Under the pieces are notes generated by a model that saw only the letters and a program-made list of their open reading frames with translations, was not told the DNA's origin and made no database searches. Positions 1-11,469 of a DNA stretch of 64,000 nt are shown here, in pieces. Numbering within the stretch: position 1 is the first letter of the stretch; each line of letters opens with the position of its first letter. Source of the stretch: Iris pallida (Eukaryota > Streptophyta > Magnoliopsida > Asparagales > Iridaceae); NCBI GenBank assembly GCA_029216955.1, contig JANAVB010009599.1, forward strand, positions 1,567,947-1,631,946. The letters are read 5' to 3'. The translations under genes and the position numbers were made by a program.

Positions 1-557
1 GATAGATCTCAATATAATATTAATCTAGGTTTCCGAGAAACTGAAGGCCCGAACACCCAGATCATGAATTGCTAGTCGAGCATGTCGTACGTCTTGTCCA
101 TGTCCAACTTGATGGCAATGTTCCCTTCCCTGGACGGGAATTTCATGAAGGTGATCATTTTCTGGGCTAGCAGAATATTGTCTAAAATATTACGACGTCG
201 GACAAAGTCGCTTTGTTCTTCGGATATAATTTAGGAGAGGATCCCGGACGTACGATTAGCGATTATCATTAAAATGATTTTGTTGGTGAATGTGAACAGG
301 CTCAGCGGGCAAAAGTCTTTAAAGGACTCCAGATTGTCCTTCTTGGGGATGAGGATAAGATTGGTGCTGGATATCGATCTAGGGTATTTGGCTCCTTGGA
401 AGAAGGTACTGACCGCCTCGTGAATGTCCGTCTCGATGATATCCTAGCATGATCTGAAAAAAGGGCCAGTGAATCCATCCGGACCGGGGGTACTGTGCTC
501 GTTCAACGCCCATACTGCATCTTTAACTTTATTATCCGAAGGTGGGAGTGTCAGCTG
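1..557 (-). pseudogene. LINE (non-LTR) reverse transcriptase fragment, broken
   Basis: Read on the minus strand in one frame, this stretch gives plant LINE reverse transcriptase landmarks in the right order: a PGPDGF motif, then LILIPKKDN, then the AIKLDMDKTYD motif that holds the first catalytic aspartate. The frame has three stops (TAG at 444-446, TAA at 231-233, TAG at 72-74), so it is dead, and it runs off the left edge before the YADD catalytic motif. No methionine-initiated frame covers it. It runs directly up to the first base of the gypsy LTR at 558, so it is the oldest layer visible and was cut by element D. Family identity is well supported; the L1 or RTE clade is not resolved. Confidence 0.85.
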
Positions 558-1352
558 TGTAGAAGCTCAAAAATGAATGGGCGCCACTCACAAGAAGGCG
601 CCAACATCAAATAGCACCTAGACGCTGAATTGAGCGAGAATAAGTTGTGCCCACATCAAGGTGCACGGGTCCTACGTGGCAAGCTTCATTGAGAAGCTGT
701 AACGGTTGCCATCATTATCGACAACACAATAGTCGAAGAATATCTCTTCGAATCTCGAGCAATGCAGCAAAGGAGAAGATTATGTCAATATTAAATGCGG
801 ACAACTAGCTCGCATAAGCTATCGAAGGGCACGAGAAATTTCCACAGCACAGAAGACTTAGTCAGAGGTGCCAGTTATCAAGTTGCGCCGGTGCAACCAG
901 GCTAGTTGGCTCCACCTGATTAGTTTTTTGTCTAGAAGCTAGATGACGTGGCGTGTATGCCACTAATTTCGAAGAACGTGTCCACTACACTGCCCACAAC
1001 CACGTGCATCTCACTGACAGGATGCCATGTGTCACTAGTAGTTAAAGTAGCTGTTCGGGCAACTGGACAAGAGGCGCACAACACAGAGTGTGCGCACTCA
1101 GAAAACAGTTATTTCACAACTCTATAAATAGCGTTTCAAATCAGTTCTAAAGCATCACTAATGATCATAATCTTCGAACAAAGCGCTGTTGCATTCTCCA
1201 GAGGCTCGTGTTTTTAATATCACATAGTCCAAGGGATAAAGTGATCGTCTTCTGATCAGATTCCTACAGTTGTATTTCTCCAAAAATTATTGTACTCTTG
1301 TACTTTCATCCTTTCCTAGTTTGTAGAAATCAAACTTTTATTTTTGCAAACA
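558..1352 (+). repeat. 5' LTR of element D
   Basis: The 795-bp LTR starts TGTAGAAGC and ends GCAAACA. Both ends match the LTR ends of the related elements E1 (40543-41498) and E2 (55405-57676) when those are read on the minus strand, which fixes the boundaries. A TATA box lies at 1123-1130, and the primer-binding site follows three bases after the end. The matching 3' LTR is beyond the window. Confidence 0.8.
1123..1130 (+). promoter_or_regulatory. TATA box of the D LTR
   Basis: TATAAATA within the context CTCTATAAATAG, about 230 bases before the LTR end. This is the expected place for the U3/R core promoter that starts the genomic transcript. Confidence 0.65.
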
Positions 1353-1355
1353 AAA

Positions 1356-1374
1356 CGGCGACTCTGTTGGGGAC
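1356..1374 (+). other. Primer-binding site of element D
   Basis: GGCGACTCTGTTGGGGAC follows the LTR after a short AAA spacer. Tat/Ogre-type elements share a TGGCGACTC...GGGGAC primer site; here the first T has become C. From memory the priming tRNA in Ogre is an arginine tRNA; I did not check it against a tRNA sequence. Confidence 0.65.
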
Positions 1375-2970
1375 GACTTTTTTCTCCGACGAGAAAGTGA
1401 CAACTCAATGTGATACCAAGTTGATCGGTAAGACGCAGAAGACCTTGGTCGTGCAAGTTGACCAAATAGCCTACGAAATCATGATTAGTGCTGGGAGTGC
1501 TAGGCGTGCCACTGTGGCTGCCAAGAGCAAGGCGCGCACCGTATTGACTCCCAAGTCCTCAACAACACCAATCACTGCTTCTGCGCAACCTGCACCTGTT
1601 GCCTCTCTGGTACAAATAAAGAAGAATTCTCTTTGGCTACTCCCTCTTCTTCTCCAGTTCTGAACTCGAAGAACAGCCTATCTAGTAAGGCTGCTAAGCA
1701 GAACGAAAGAAAGTGCCCTTTGGCCTTTTTTTATTTTGCGCAAGCTGCTTCTATTCCTGCCCTGGCGCAAAACAAGGAGAAACGCTTTTAGCTAATCCCT
1801 CTTCCTCTCTAAGTTTGAAACTTGCTGGGAATACATCTATTTCTGCCCTGGCACAGAACAAAGGAAAGCGCCCTTTAGCTTTTTCTCATTCTTTCTCGGT
1901 CATTGACTCGAAAGAAAATACTTCTAGTTGTGCCCTTGCGCCAATCAATACAAAAGCTCTTTTGGACAGAAACTCTCTCATCTTGACAGAGAGAATCAAA
2001 CCTTTGGCAAGAGAGTAAGTTCTGTTCAAAATGAACTTTCTCCTACCCAGTTGCGCCATGCCAAGCGCACAGGAACATGATGTGCAACACAAAAAGGCAT
2101 TCTATCTACTCCCAAGAATTCAAGTACAGATTTGTCAACCCTGCGCATCTCAAGATCCAAACAAGGCAAGCTGCTGGTGTCTCAAACAGACACATAAGTG
2201 GCACACTTATCTGGCTTGTGCGCCTATTTAAACTGGCGCCAGTCAGGATTAATTTCATCAAGGCATAAACAGCCATCGCCCACAGCCAACTTGCGCTAGA
2301 GGATGACTTCTGAAGTCATGAATCCTCTTGCCTATGCCAATCAGTTCAGCACCTCCTTGTACACTAAGGGTACATGACATCTCAAGAACCGAAATCATGT
2401 TCCCAATGTCATCAAGGAATATATCCATCTGACTTCTTTTCGTCCTGTTGTTGTAACCGATCTCCGTGAACCTCTTGCACAGAAGTGGAAGATTATAAGG
2501 ACGTCTCATCCACTTGTAGCTCCACAACAAGAACATTACTGTAATTATCACACAAGGTAGTCATCAAATGTTGCTGCTAGTCAGCTAAGCGGTCCGTCTT
2601 CGACCGTTTAAACTATGCTCAAACTCCTTAACTAGTGATAGTGCACGAAGATGAATTGTTGTACGCTTCGGTCAATATGAATTTTTGAAGCACTGGGGGT
2701 GGAAAGCGTCTGAGACGCAATACATCCTGCAACCCCAGTCAACAATACTTGGATCGGATCCGTGATTTCGGTAAAAGGGTTTACCGACACACCAAATTAA
2801 GAAGTCGAGATACAATCAGTCAAAGGAATCTTCCTTCTGACCGAGAAACAATTGGTCAATGGAATCTTCCCTTTGACCAAGAATCGATAGGTCAAAGGAA
2901 TCTTCTTGACTCTGACCAAGATTCCTTTTGTTAAAAGAATCTTTCTATACATTATCCTGGGGGTAGTTTC
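1375..2970 (+). other. Long decayed leader of element D before gag
   Basis: About 1.6 kb without a convincing gene. Short open frames (for example the one ending at 1663, and 1713-2018) are low-complexity and rich in Ser, Ala, Lys and Leu. They show no domain and are broken from one another. The phrase CCCTGGCGCA followed by AAACAAGG recurs near 1760 and 1850. From about 2800 to 2940 an imperfect repeat of 25-30 bases, with the core AAAGGAATCTTC and TCTGACC, occurs four times. Tat elements often have long leaders or an extra 5' frame; either reading fits. Confidence 0.5.
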
Positions 2971-4282
2971 TTGTATGACTTGGATGTCGACGGTAAAAGT
3001 TCTGAGCGGACCATCTTTTCTACCAGTTCCTCTTCAATGTCCAGAGAAGTGACAATATATATCACTAATAAGGAACAAGACATATCTACCTCAAACAGTC
3101 AAAAGTGGATAATTGCTGTATTGGAGGACAATTTGAAGACCATGGCTGAAATGATGACAGACATGCATGCTGTGATCATGGCACAACAGACGGTTCTACC
3201 GGTTGTGAATCTGATTCCGACCTAAGAACCTGTAATGACATCTGCTCCCGTCAACATTGGTCTGGGGGTACAGTCTTCTCATACTGCTTCAGTACCAGTT
3301 CAGGCTACTCTAAATCAGTCTGGTGCTGGGGGTGTTGCATATCATGTAGTCCCTCCTCCTAATACACCAAATCAGTCCACTGTTCCACAACTAGTGGGAG
3401 ATGCTAACGAGGCCTTAAAACTTTTCCGTACTTTGTTTGAAGCCTTCAAACAGAAAGACGGCCTACAGAAGCTTGGGATTAAACAACCTTATCCTATAGA
3501 GTGGAAGGAAGTTCAGTTTCTAACCAAATACAAACCTTCTACCATTATGTTGTTTGATGGTTGTACATCCCCAAGCCAGTATCTCAACCACTTTGAGGTA
3601 ATGACTGATCAACTTCAGCCGAATGATGCTCTACTCACTAGAGTATTCGTAGGATGCTTAGCTGGTACAGCTTACAACTGGTACCGCAGTTTGCTAGATG
3701 GTTGCATAACCTCCTTTTTCTGGATTCAAACAAATATTCCTGGAACGATTTTATGAGGGAACAAATAACATGAATATGTCAGCCCTCATCAAAATCAAAC
3801 AACGGCATAATGAAACCACTGGACGTTTCATTGAACGATTCTGTCTTGAGGCACTCAAAATGCCTCTTGGAACTCCAGATGCTCTGACTATAGACACATG
3901 CAAATCAAAATTGTTACCTATAATCATTATGTGGACTGTCTTTACACTGTTTCAGGATTGGCCTTCTTTCATAGTAAATGCCAAGGCAGCAGAAGAAAGT
4001 ACAGACAATTTCAAACAATTAGGAATTCAGGTGCCAAATCTTGACAGAGGTGAACATGCTGCATCCAACATCGGTAGCCGTCAGAATAACCACAAAGGCA
4101 AAGAGACTTTGGCTATCAATATTAAAGGCAAAAAAGCTCTGTCCGTCAACATAGGTCAGTCAACACCTACTCCAACGGCACCACCACAGAGGGCACCACG
4201 TCCGAAAGAAGAATACTCCTTCGACGAGGATGATGTCATGAGCATCACCACAAAGGGCTTAATCCAGAGCAATAAACTTTAG
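2971..4282 (+). pseudogene. gag: Element D gag (capsid) pseudogene
   Basis: Gag forms the virus-like particle of the element. The frame opens at 2971, is interrupted by TAA at 3223-3225, and continues in the same frame to about 3700. It matches the gypsy Gag core there, with the segment GTAYNWYRSL, which is the conserved capsid tract. A one-base shift near 3700-3710 moves the rest into another frame, where FLERFYEG and then NETTGRFIERF (from about 3790) complete the capsid. The tail to 4282 is basic and low-complexity. Element D's Gag therefore cannot be made in one piece. Its neighbours are the leader upstream and the G-patch linker downstream. Identity as gypsy Gag is secure. Confidence 0.8.
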
Positions 4283-5084
4283 CTGTCGGACGCAAAGCGG
4301 CCAGAGAAAATAGGTAAAACTGATCATCCTAAATATTATATGTAGCACAGGTTTATTGGACATCCGACTCGAGCATGCTATGTGCTCAAAAGGAAGATCC
4401 AAGAGATGATCAAATCAGGCACAATCACTCTTCAGCAGGATGAGAAGATCGTAACTGCTAATATCGTCCCTCTATAATTTGGCAATTTTTCTGCTCAACT
4501 TGTACATGATGGAGGCATACCCATCCCAAAAGCTACTCTGGAGATTGTCAACCTCCTACCTGCACAAACTGATGGTCTTGTTCCTCTGTCAACCAATAAG
4601 GAGGAGATTATATGGATCCATCCTGATTTGGTGGCTGACTTTGAAGCACCTTCTTCATCTACAAAGTCCAAGAAAGCAGCCAAATATAAGTCATGTCATA
4701 TGACTTTATTGGGTGAACACTGTCTTCCACCTTTAACTGCTACCTTCACATCGGCGGCAGATTCTTCTTCTTCTTCTTCTGAGATGACACTGCCAAAGCT
4801 AGAGGCCAATTACCAACCAACCTTCTATCTATATAGTCAACAATCTAGCGAACTTATGATGAAGATGGGATATAATCTACAAAAGGCTCCTGGCCTGAAT
4901 CATGGAAAAGGATCTCTTGTACCTCTTTCTCTATGTCTTTCACACAAGCAATCTCATATTCGTTTGGGTTTCTGGACAGACCCTTCATCTTGCCAAAGAA
5001 AGCCTTCCAAAAGCAAGATCCGGACAAAGAGTTGCAATATGGTGTCATTCGAATCGGTTTTCGAAGAAGAAGCCATAACTGGTA
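4283..5084 (+). pseudogene. Element D gag-pol linker with a G-patch-like motif
   Basis: The segment begins with a Tat-type finger remnant, HRFIGHPTRACYVLK, in which the first Cys has been replaced next to an in-frame stop. A stop near 4476 follows. An open stretch then runs through 4628-5089 and contains MMKMGYNLQKAPGLNHGKG and, further on, RLGFW. This glycine-rich pattern resembles the G-patch-like module found between Gag and protease in Tat elements. A second copy of the pattern occurs at about 12985-13021. The segment is cut at 5090 by copia B and resumes at 11470. Confidence 0.65.
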
Positions 5085-5089
5085 CCAGG
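5085..5089. repeat. Target-site duplication of copia B (left copy)
   Basis: CCAGG immediately before the LTR at 5090 is repeated at 11465-11469, immediately after the other LTR. A perfect 5-bp duplication is what a retroviral-type integrase leaves, and it fixes both ends of element B. Confidence 0.95.
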
Positions 5090-6091
5090 TGTTGGCCCAA
5101 TGGGCTATTTGGACTCTTGGACAACTTTCAAAGAACTGCTACCTATATGTTCAAGACCGAAGCTGATTTTGTCGTACGAGTCTTATTTCCTTATGTAATA
5201 TAATTTTTATATTTATTGAGTTTAGGAATACATTCTACATCTAGTCGTACTGGCAAATAGGCTAACCCAAAATTGTTTTCAAAATATTCCATGTTTTAAA
5301 AAATAGCCCATTTTACAAAAGCTCCTAACTGCTTAAACTTTTTTAAAAAGCACCCAAAATCTGCTTTTAAAATGACTAGAAAATAAAAAACCATACTAAG
5401 AGAATTCGGCCAGAATATGGCCAAAATTCCCCTTCTTCCCGTTAGATTTTGAACTTGGTCTCCCTGTAGTTTCGGATGCAACGGCTACCTACCCAGATTT
5501 TCTCATAGAACTCTGTCTGAATTCTGCCCAAAATCTATTAGAATTCTAACTTTGGAAAACCTATAAATAGAGAAGGATTTCATTCATTTCAACTCACTTA
5601 TTCACTTTCTCATCTCTTCTCTCTAAGCTTAAACGTCTTCCAAAGTGTTCTAAAGCTTTCACTTTCAAATCCCAAGCCAGTTACAATCCTCTAGTCGATT
5701 TGCAAGTGCGGTACGGTCTAGAAGTTTTAGAGTGATTGTAATCAAAGGCTTGATGGAAGAAATACACTTCACAACTGAAGTTGGTTGAGTACTTCGTATC
5801 AAATCTCACGTTTGTAGAAGTTGCAAGGGCTTTATATGAAAACTTGCAGTATTTTCCAATAGTGGATTCAACTGGAAGCTAGAGTTCTTTCGACTAGAAT
5901 AATCCTCACAAGAGGGAAATCAGTATACATCACGTCTTTGTGTTTGCTTTCTGATCTCTGCTTTTACATTTATTTACTTGTGATATATACATTCTCTGTG
6001 ATCTTGTTGCTAACTTTTTAATTAGCTATTTTTCGCTGCCTACTCTATTCACCCCCCTCTAGAGTATTGCGATTTACGATTCGTTCCTACA
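5090..6091 (+). repeat. 5' LTR of element B
   Basis: The 1002-bp LTR starts TGTTGGCCCA and ends CGTTCCTACA, just before the primer site. It aligns along its length with the reverse complement of A's LTR at 17037-18111. It contains CTATAAATAG near 5561 and a cluster of GAATTCGGCC-like words around 5400-5560. Confidence 0.9.
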
Positions 6092-6093
6092 AT

Positions 6094-6107
6094 TGGTATT
6101 AGAGCGG
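6094..6107 (+). other. Primer-binding site of element B
   Basis: TGGTATTAGAGCGG differs by one base (C to T) from TGGTATCAGAGCGG, the complement of the 3' end of initiator methionine tRNA. The intact form is seen in element A at 25626-25641. Confidence 0.85.
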
Positions 6108-6185
6108 ATTATACAGATAAAGCAAGGTAACATTACAGTTATATTCTTATTATTCTTATCTATTACATAGATCACAGTATAACAC

Positions 6186-8226
6186 ATGGCAACTGTGAAG
6201 TTCACCAGTGAAGGCCAAGCCACAAACAGACCTGTACTGTTTGATGGTACAAATTACACTTATTAGAAAACAAAAATGAGTTTCTTCTTAAAATTTCTAG
6301 ATTTTGACTTATGGTCTATTGTTATTTATGGCTCTAAAAAGCCTCCTCGTATTCTTATTGAAGATGTTTTGGTTGAAAGACCCCTTAATAAGTATACTGA
6401 GGATGAAAAAAGCCCAGTCTTGACACATGTGCTTTAATGCTTTATTTTGTACCTTAGACATGACTGAATTTAACAGGGCATCGACGTACACAATATCAAA
6501 TGAAGTATGGAAACTTCTTGAAGTAACCCATGAACGTACGACGCAAGTCAAGGAGTCACAGATCAGCAAACTTACTCAGAAGTATGAGGCATTCAAGATG
6601 AAGCCAAATGAATCTGTCACCCAGATGTTTACGAGATTACTGGATATTGTAAATCCTCTATCATCATTAGGCAAGGAGTACAGTAACCATGAGAAGATTC
6701 GCAAACTTCTATGAGCTCTCACGAAGAATTGGATTCTAAAGGCTACAGCAATTATTGAAGGGAACGACCTCTCAACAATGTCTCTTAAAACACTCATGGG
6801 TAAGCTACTCACTCACGAGCTGAAACTTCAAGACTTTGAAGATGTTGCACCAAAGGAGAAGTTAGAAAAGTCGATCGCTTTCAAGGCTCAACATAGAAGA
6901 ACTGTTGAATATAATTTCGACGACAATAACTCTGACTCTGAAGATCAAACTCTCATGGTAAGAAAGTTTAAGAAGTTCATGAGATTCAATAGAAGAACAA
7001 AGGACTAGAACAACAACATCAACAACAACGAAGAAGATCCTATTTGCTATGGCTATAAGAAGAAATGACATATGAAGAAAGACTAACCAACAGCATCATC
7101 ATCAACCAGGAAAAGCAACTAATACGACAAGGGCTACCTGAAGAAATCTACATCCAGAAGGTACGCCAATACAAGCATGTGGCATAAAAGTGAAGCTAGC
7201 GACTCAGAAGATGAACAATTATATGACGCAACTTGATGGCTTACGATCTGGTAACTACTAACCCCGTGTTTGATACTTGTGATAATTTTACCTTTGAGCA
7301 ATTAGGTGAAGCCTTTACTGACCTCTTAGGGGATTACAGAAGACTGCGTAGTAAATACCAAAACTCTAAGAAGGTACTCAAAGAGTACAAAGGTGAAATA
7401 GAAAGACTTACCGACAATGGGACGTTCATTAATCAAGCCAAGTACACAAAAGATTTATTAAAAAATTTCAATCTGGAAACAGTCAAACGACTTGGCACAC
7501 CGATGGCAACTTCAACCAAGCTTGATACTGATGAACAAGGCAAACCAGTCGACATACGTAAGTATCAAGGTATAATTAGTAATTTACTTTATTTAACTGC
7601 TAGTCGTCAAGATATAATATTTAGCATTTGCTTGTGTGCACATTATCAAGCTAACCCAAAGGAATCACATTTGTGCTCAATTAAGCGTATCTTCTGATAC
7701 CTTAAAGACACTTCTTCTGTCGGCTTATGGTATCCTAAAACCACATCATTTGACCTGACCGGTTACTCGGATACTGATTTTGCTGGATGCAAAGTGGATA
7801 GAAAAAGTACCAGTGGCATATGTCATTTCCTAGGCAAAGCTCTAGTCTCTTGGTTTAGCAAGAAACAAAATTATGTCACATTATCAACGATTGAGGCTGA
7901 ATATATCACCGCAGGACGTTGTTGTGCACAAATTTTGTTGATGAAGCAAACCTTAGATGACTTTGGTTTACTATACACAAATACCCATTTTTGTGACAAT
8001 ACTAGTACTATTAATTTGACTAAGAATCCAGTATGTCACTCTCGCACTAAGCATATCAAGATTCGACATCATTTTCTTAGAGATCATCAATAAAATGGAG
8101 ATATAAACCTTGTTTATGTAGACACTGAGAATCAAGTAGTTGATATCTTTACGAAACCTTTAGCAGAAGATCGTTTTAATTATTTACGTCGAGAATTAAG
8201 AATTTTAGATATCAATAATATTAATT
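6186..8226 (+). pseudogene. Element B gag fused to RT/RNase H by an internal deletion
   Basis: The ATG at 6186 starts MATVKFTSEG, the N-terminus of copia Gag (UBN2/DUF4219 type, LFDGTNY). The Gag frame has many stops and shifts but can be followed past the decayed zinc knuckle (CYGYKKK, near 7045, Cys lost) to KGEIERLTD near 7410. There it passes directly into the C-terminal part of reverse transcriptase, with TFINQAKYTKDLL from about 7420. RNase H follows, with GYSDTDFAGC at about 7760-7790 and HFCDNTS further on, ending in DINNIN before the stop at 8224-8226. Compared with element A, the rest of Gag, all of protease and integrase and the catalytic part of reverse transcriptase are missing, roughly 2.9 kb. 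Confidence 0.88.
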
Positions 8227-8861
8227 AATTTTGTCTTCTAGATTATTTTTCAATACTCAAAAGTTGTTTTTGAGACAAGCCTACAAAGGGTCTGTCTGTC
8301 ACCACGACTACGGTCGAAGCGAAGTAGTATTTAATTGTTCCCCTATAAACTCATGTTAGTTGGTACAGTACCCCTACAACTAATCTAAAACAGTCGCTGT
8401 ATAACAAAATTTAATTTATAAAATAATATTAATTATATTAATTGAAATTTAAAATAACTAAACTTGGAATTAAATAATTGAAAGAGTTGATGAAAAGAAA
8501 GTGACCTACAAAAATTTTTTCTTAAAATTTCATCAAAAGAACCCCGGCAAATTCGGCCAGAATTCGGCCCGAGTTCTGCCAGAGTTCTGTTGGTGATGTT
8601 TTGTTTTAAGTCAGCAACACGAGGCCCCCTTCTTCTCATCTCCTCCAAACTCCTCTATTCACAGCAGCTGCCGCCCGAGCCCCTCTCCAAACCCTAGTTC
8701 TTCTCCAAGCTTCTGCTCCTAATCTACTTGGAGATTTCCATCCAAACTTTAGAATCGTGCAGAGATTCTCGTTCTCTACCACATACTCCAATCTTGGTAG
8801 GTATAAACTCCTCCTTCCCTCTCTTTCAATTCATTAGTATTTCATTACTTTTTGGAAGAAA
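8227..8861 (+). other. Spacer between pol and the extra frame of element B
   Basis: No gene. At about 8295-8330 it contains GTCTGTCTGTCACCACGAC and then GGTCGAAGCGA, a block also present in inverted order in element A (about 20545-20585). It also has a cluster of GAATTCGGCC-like words at 8545-8600 resembling the cluster in the LTRs. The conserved block and cluster may be the promoter or splice context of the extra frame; that is inference. Confidence 0.5.
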
Positions 8862-10085
8862 ATGCCTATGCATTTTAATCCCTCCAAGAGAAAGAAGACC
8901 CAATCCAGTGAAGAGGCTTTGTCTTCGAATCCGCAAGAGGATTCACTCTTTTCCCGGGTCCAATCGGCCAACGGTGCGTTTAATGAGTTCTAATTTGAAA
9001 CTCATGATCAATCTTTATTATGGTACACCGATTTTGCGATGCGTAACATATGCACCGGAGCCCCGATTAAATGGACTGTATTTCCTGAACATCGTCGATT
9101 GTTTGAGGCATTAGGTTTGTACAAACTTGTCACCCAAAAATTCCCTATAGCTACTAATGCCATTAGATTAGTTTATTGCAACTTCATATTGGATACTTTT
9201 GATGTTAGAACTCGTATCGGCGATATCAATATCGAGTTCAATGATCCATTCTAGCGGAAATCCGTAGCGTTCCTAACAAAGGTGCCCCGCTTGATGATAT
9301 CACTGAGTTCGATTTCCCCGATGGTATGACTCTTATCAGTTTCAAGAATAAACTTTGTTCTCCTGTCCATGTTTGTTCTGGCAAGTTCAAGGCTGCAAAC
9401 ATGAACTTATTCAACTATGAGTTGTACCGCATCATTTATTCTACTATTTTACTGAAATCCACTTCAAAAGATGATGTCACCTCCCTTGAACTGTCTGTCC
9501 TCTATCATATTCGCAAAGGAATTCCATTTTTGGTTCCCAAGACTATCATTCAGATGATGGGTTGTTATCGCAGAAGAGATCGCAACCTCTCTTATGCGAT
9601 GATTATCTCTCTCATCTTCCAGTGTTTTGATATTGACTTATCCACTTGTGCTCTTGAGTCTGAGCCCAAGTATCTTCAACTGACACGTCGCAGCACAGCC
9701 GCTTCTTCTGTTCCTCCTACTGCTCCTGCTCTACCCTTTCAAGATTATCCTATGTCATTTGAGGGTATCCGTCAGCATCGCTCGAATTTGCGTACGTTTA
9801 CGAGTGACACTTCGTGATGTGAGTCAGTTTCAGGCTCTTGCCAATTCTTTTGTCGACCTTCGTTTCACTCAAACTGGATATTCTGTAAGTTCTCTTCCTA
9901 GAGATCCAGCTGTTTCAGGCTACCTCTATGAGGATGAGGCGGTCCATATTTTTTTCAGTCTGGTAATGCATATGATTGGTACCGTGGTTCTGGTGCTACT
10001 CCACACCCTTCTAGAGTTGGCACTTCTGCAGCTGGTTCATCTGGACATGACGGTACCGTTAGCACTGCTGATGATGATGACTTAG
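8862..10085 (+). pseudogene. Extra frame (aORF) of element B, broken
   Basis: The ATG at 8862 starts MPMHFNPSKRKK, matching MPKFNPFKRKKT in element A. The frame meets TAA near 8990, continues to a TAG at 9252-9254, shifts, and is open again from 9326 to 9817 (KSTSKDDVTSLEL, then IIQMMGCYRRRD). It shifts once more and ends near 10085 in an acidic tail. The core with VYCNFILDTF followed by a RIGDINIEF segment resembles the 'putative plant transposon protein' domain (Pfam PF20167-like) often carried by plant retroelements. It lies where SIRE elements keep an envelope-like frame, but I see no signal peptide and no convincing membrane anchor. Confidence 0.75.
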
Positions 10086-10563
10086 AGGATATGTTATCTA
10101 GACATGATGTATTTTGTCTAGATGTCATTTAGTGAGACTTTATTATGTCTATGTTTACTTGGAAATGCTCCGACATTCCAAGATATCATTTAGTACTCTT
10201 ATTTTTTATTTGCACTGAGACCGTGTTGACTGAGATGATGTCTTTTGAACATCTGTTTTATGATTTGATTAGCATATTTTATTTCAGTTTTGCATTATTC
10301 CTCATTTCTTGTTATAGCACTATCTCTTTCTGCTTCAAATTATAAACTGCCTATGAAATATTTGTTTATCCATATTATTTTTGTATTTCTTCAACGCTTG
10401 TTCCTTATGCATGAATTGCGGGGAAGTTTCTTTCTTTGTAATTATTTTGCTAAGTGACAACGGGAGAGAAATAAGATCTAACATCTTTTACAGGATACAT
10501 GAATTTTTTCCAGGACACAGTACAGTACAATATTTTGATTGTTTTAAAATCTAAATATCAAGA
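10086..10563 (+). other. 3' internal region of element B, polypurine tract lost
   Basis: Non-coding. It includes GTGACAACGGGAGAGAAAT near 10456, the counterpart of the purine-rich stretch near 18240 in element A. The sequence from there to the LTR is shortened relative to A and the polypurine tract is absent, so the deletion removed both the tract and the first part of the 3' LTR. Confidence 0.6.
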
Positions 10564-11464
10564 TGCTATTTGCTACCTATATGTTCAAGATCGAAGCTAA
10601 TTTTGTCGTATGAGTCTGTATTTCCTTATGCAATATACTTTTCACATTTATTGAGTCTAGAAATATATTGTACACCGTGTCAGACTAGCAAATAGGCTAA
10701 CCCAAAATCATTTTCAAAATATTCTATGTTTTGAAAAATAGTCTATTTTATAAAAGCTCCTAATTGCTTAAACTTTTTTAAAAAGCCAAAACCCCAAATC
10801 TGCTTTTAAAATGGCCAAAAAGTCAAAAACCATACTAGGAGAATTCGACCAGAATTCGCCTACTTCCCGTTAGATTTTGAACTTGGTCTCCCTGAAGTTA
10901 CTGATGCAACAGCCACTTGTCGAGATTTTCTCATAGAACTCTACCCGAAATCTGTTAGAATTCTGACTTTAGAAAACCTATAAATAGAGAAGGATTTTAT
11001 TTATTTCAACTCACTCATTCACATTCTCATCTCTTCTCTCTAAGCTAAACGTCTTCCAAAGTGTTCTAAAGCTTTCATTTTCAAATCCCAGGCCAGTTAC
11101 AATTCTCTAGTCGATTTGCTAGCGCGGTACGGTCTAGAAGTTTCATAATTGAAGTTGGTCGAGTACTTCATATCAAAGCTCGCATTTGTAGAAGTTGCAA
11201 GGACTTCGTTGAAAACTTACGGTATTTTCCAATAGTGGATTCAACTGGAAGCTAGATTTCTTTTGATTGGAATAGTTCTCAGAAAAGGGAAACCAGTATA
11301 CATCGTCGTCTTTGCGTTTGCTTTGTGATCTCTGCTTTTACATTTATTTACTTATGATATATACATTCTCTGTGATCTTATTGCTAACTTTTTAATTAGC
11401 TATTTTTTGTTGCCTACTCTAATCACCCCCTCTAGAGTATTGCACTTTACGATTCGTTCCTACA
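10564..11464 (+). repeat. 3' LTR of element B, 5' end truncated
   Basis: This aligns with the 5' LTR from GCTACCTATATG (5138) onward and ends in CCTACA at 11464 followed by the CCAGG duplication. The first roughly 50 bases of the LTR, including the TGTTGG terminus, are missing or rearranged. It differs from the 5' LTR by many substitutions and indels, so this is an older insertion than A. Confidence 0.85.
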
Positions 11465-11469
11465 CCAGG

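Larger units (their letters stand above)
5090..11464 (+). mobile_element. Element B: SIRE-like Ty1/copia, internally deleted
   Basis: It has LTRs ending TG...CA, an initiator-Met primer site, a gag fragment fused to the C-terminal part of reverse transcriptase, RNase H, and an extra frame between pol and the 3' LTR as in SIRE/Maximus elements. It is about 6.4 kb and flanked by CCAGG duplications. It belongs to the same family as element A (17037-32161), which lies in the opposite orientation. It lacks protease, integrase, most of reverse transcriptase and the polypurine tract, so it cannot move by itself. Confidence 0.92.
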
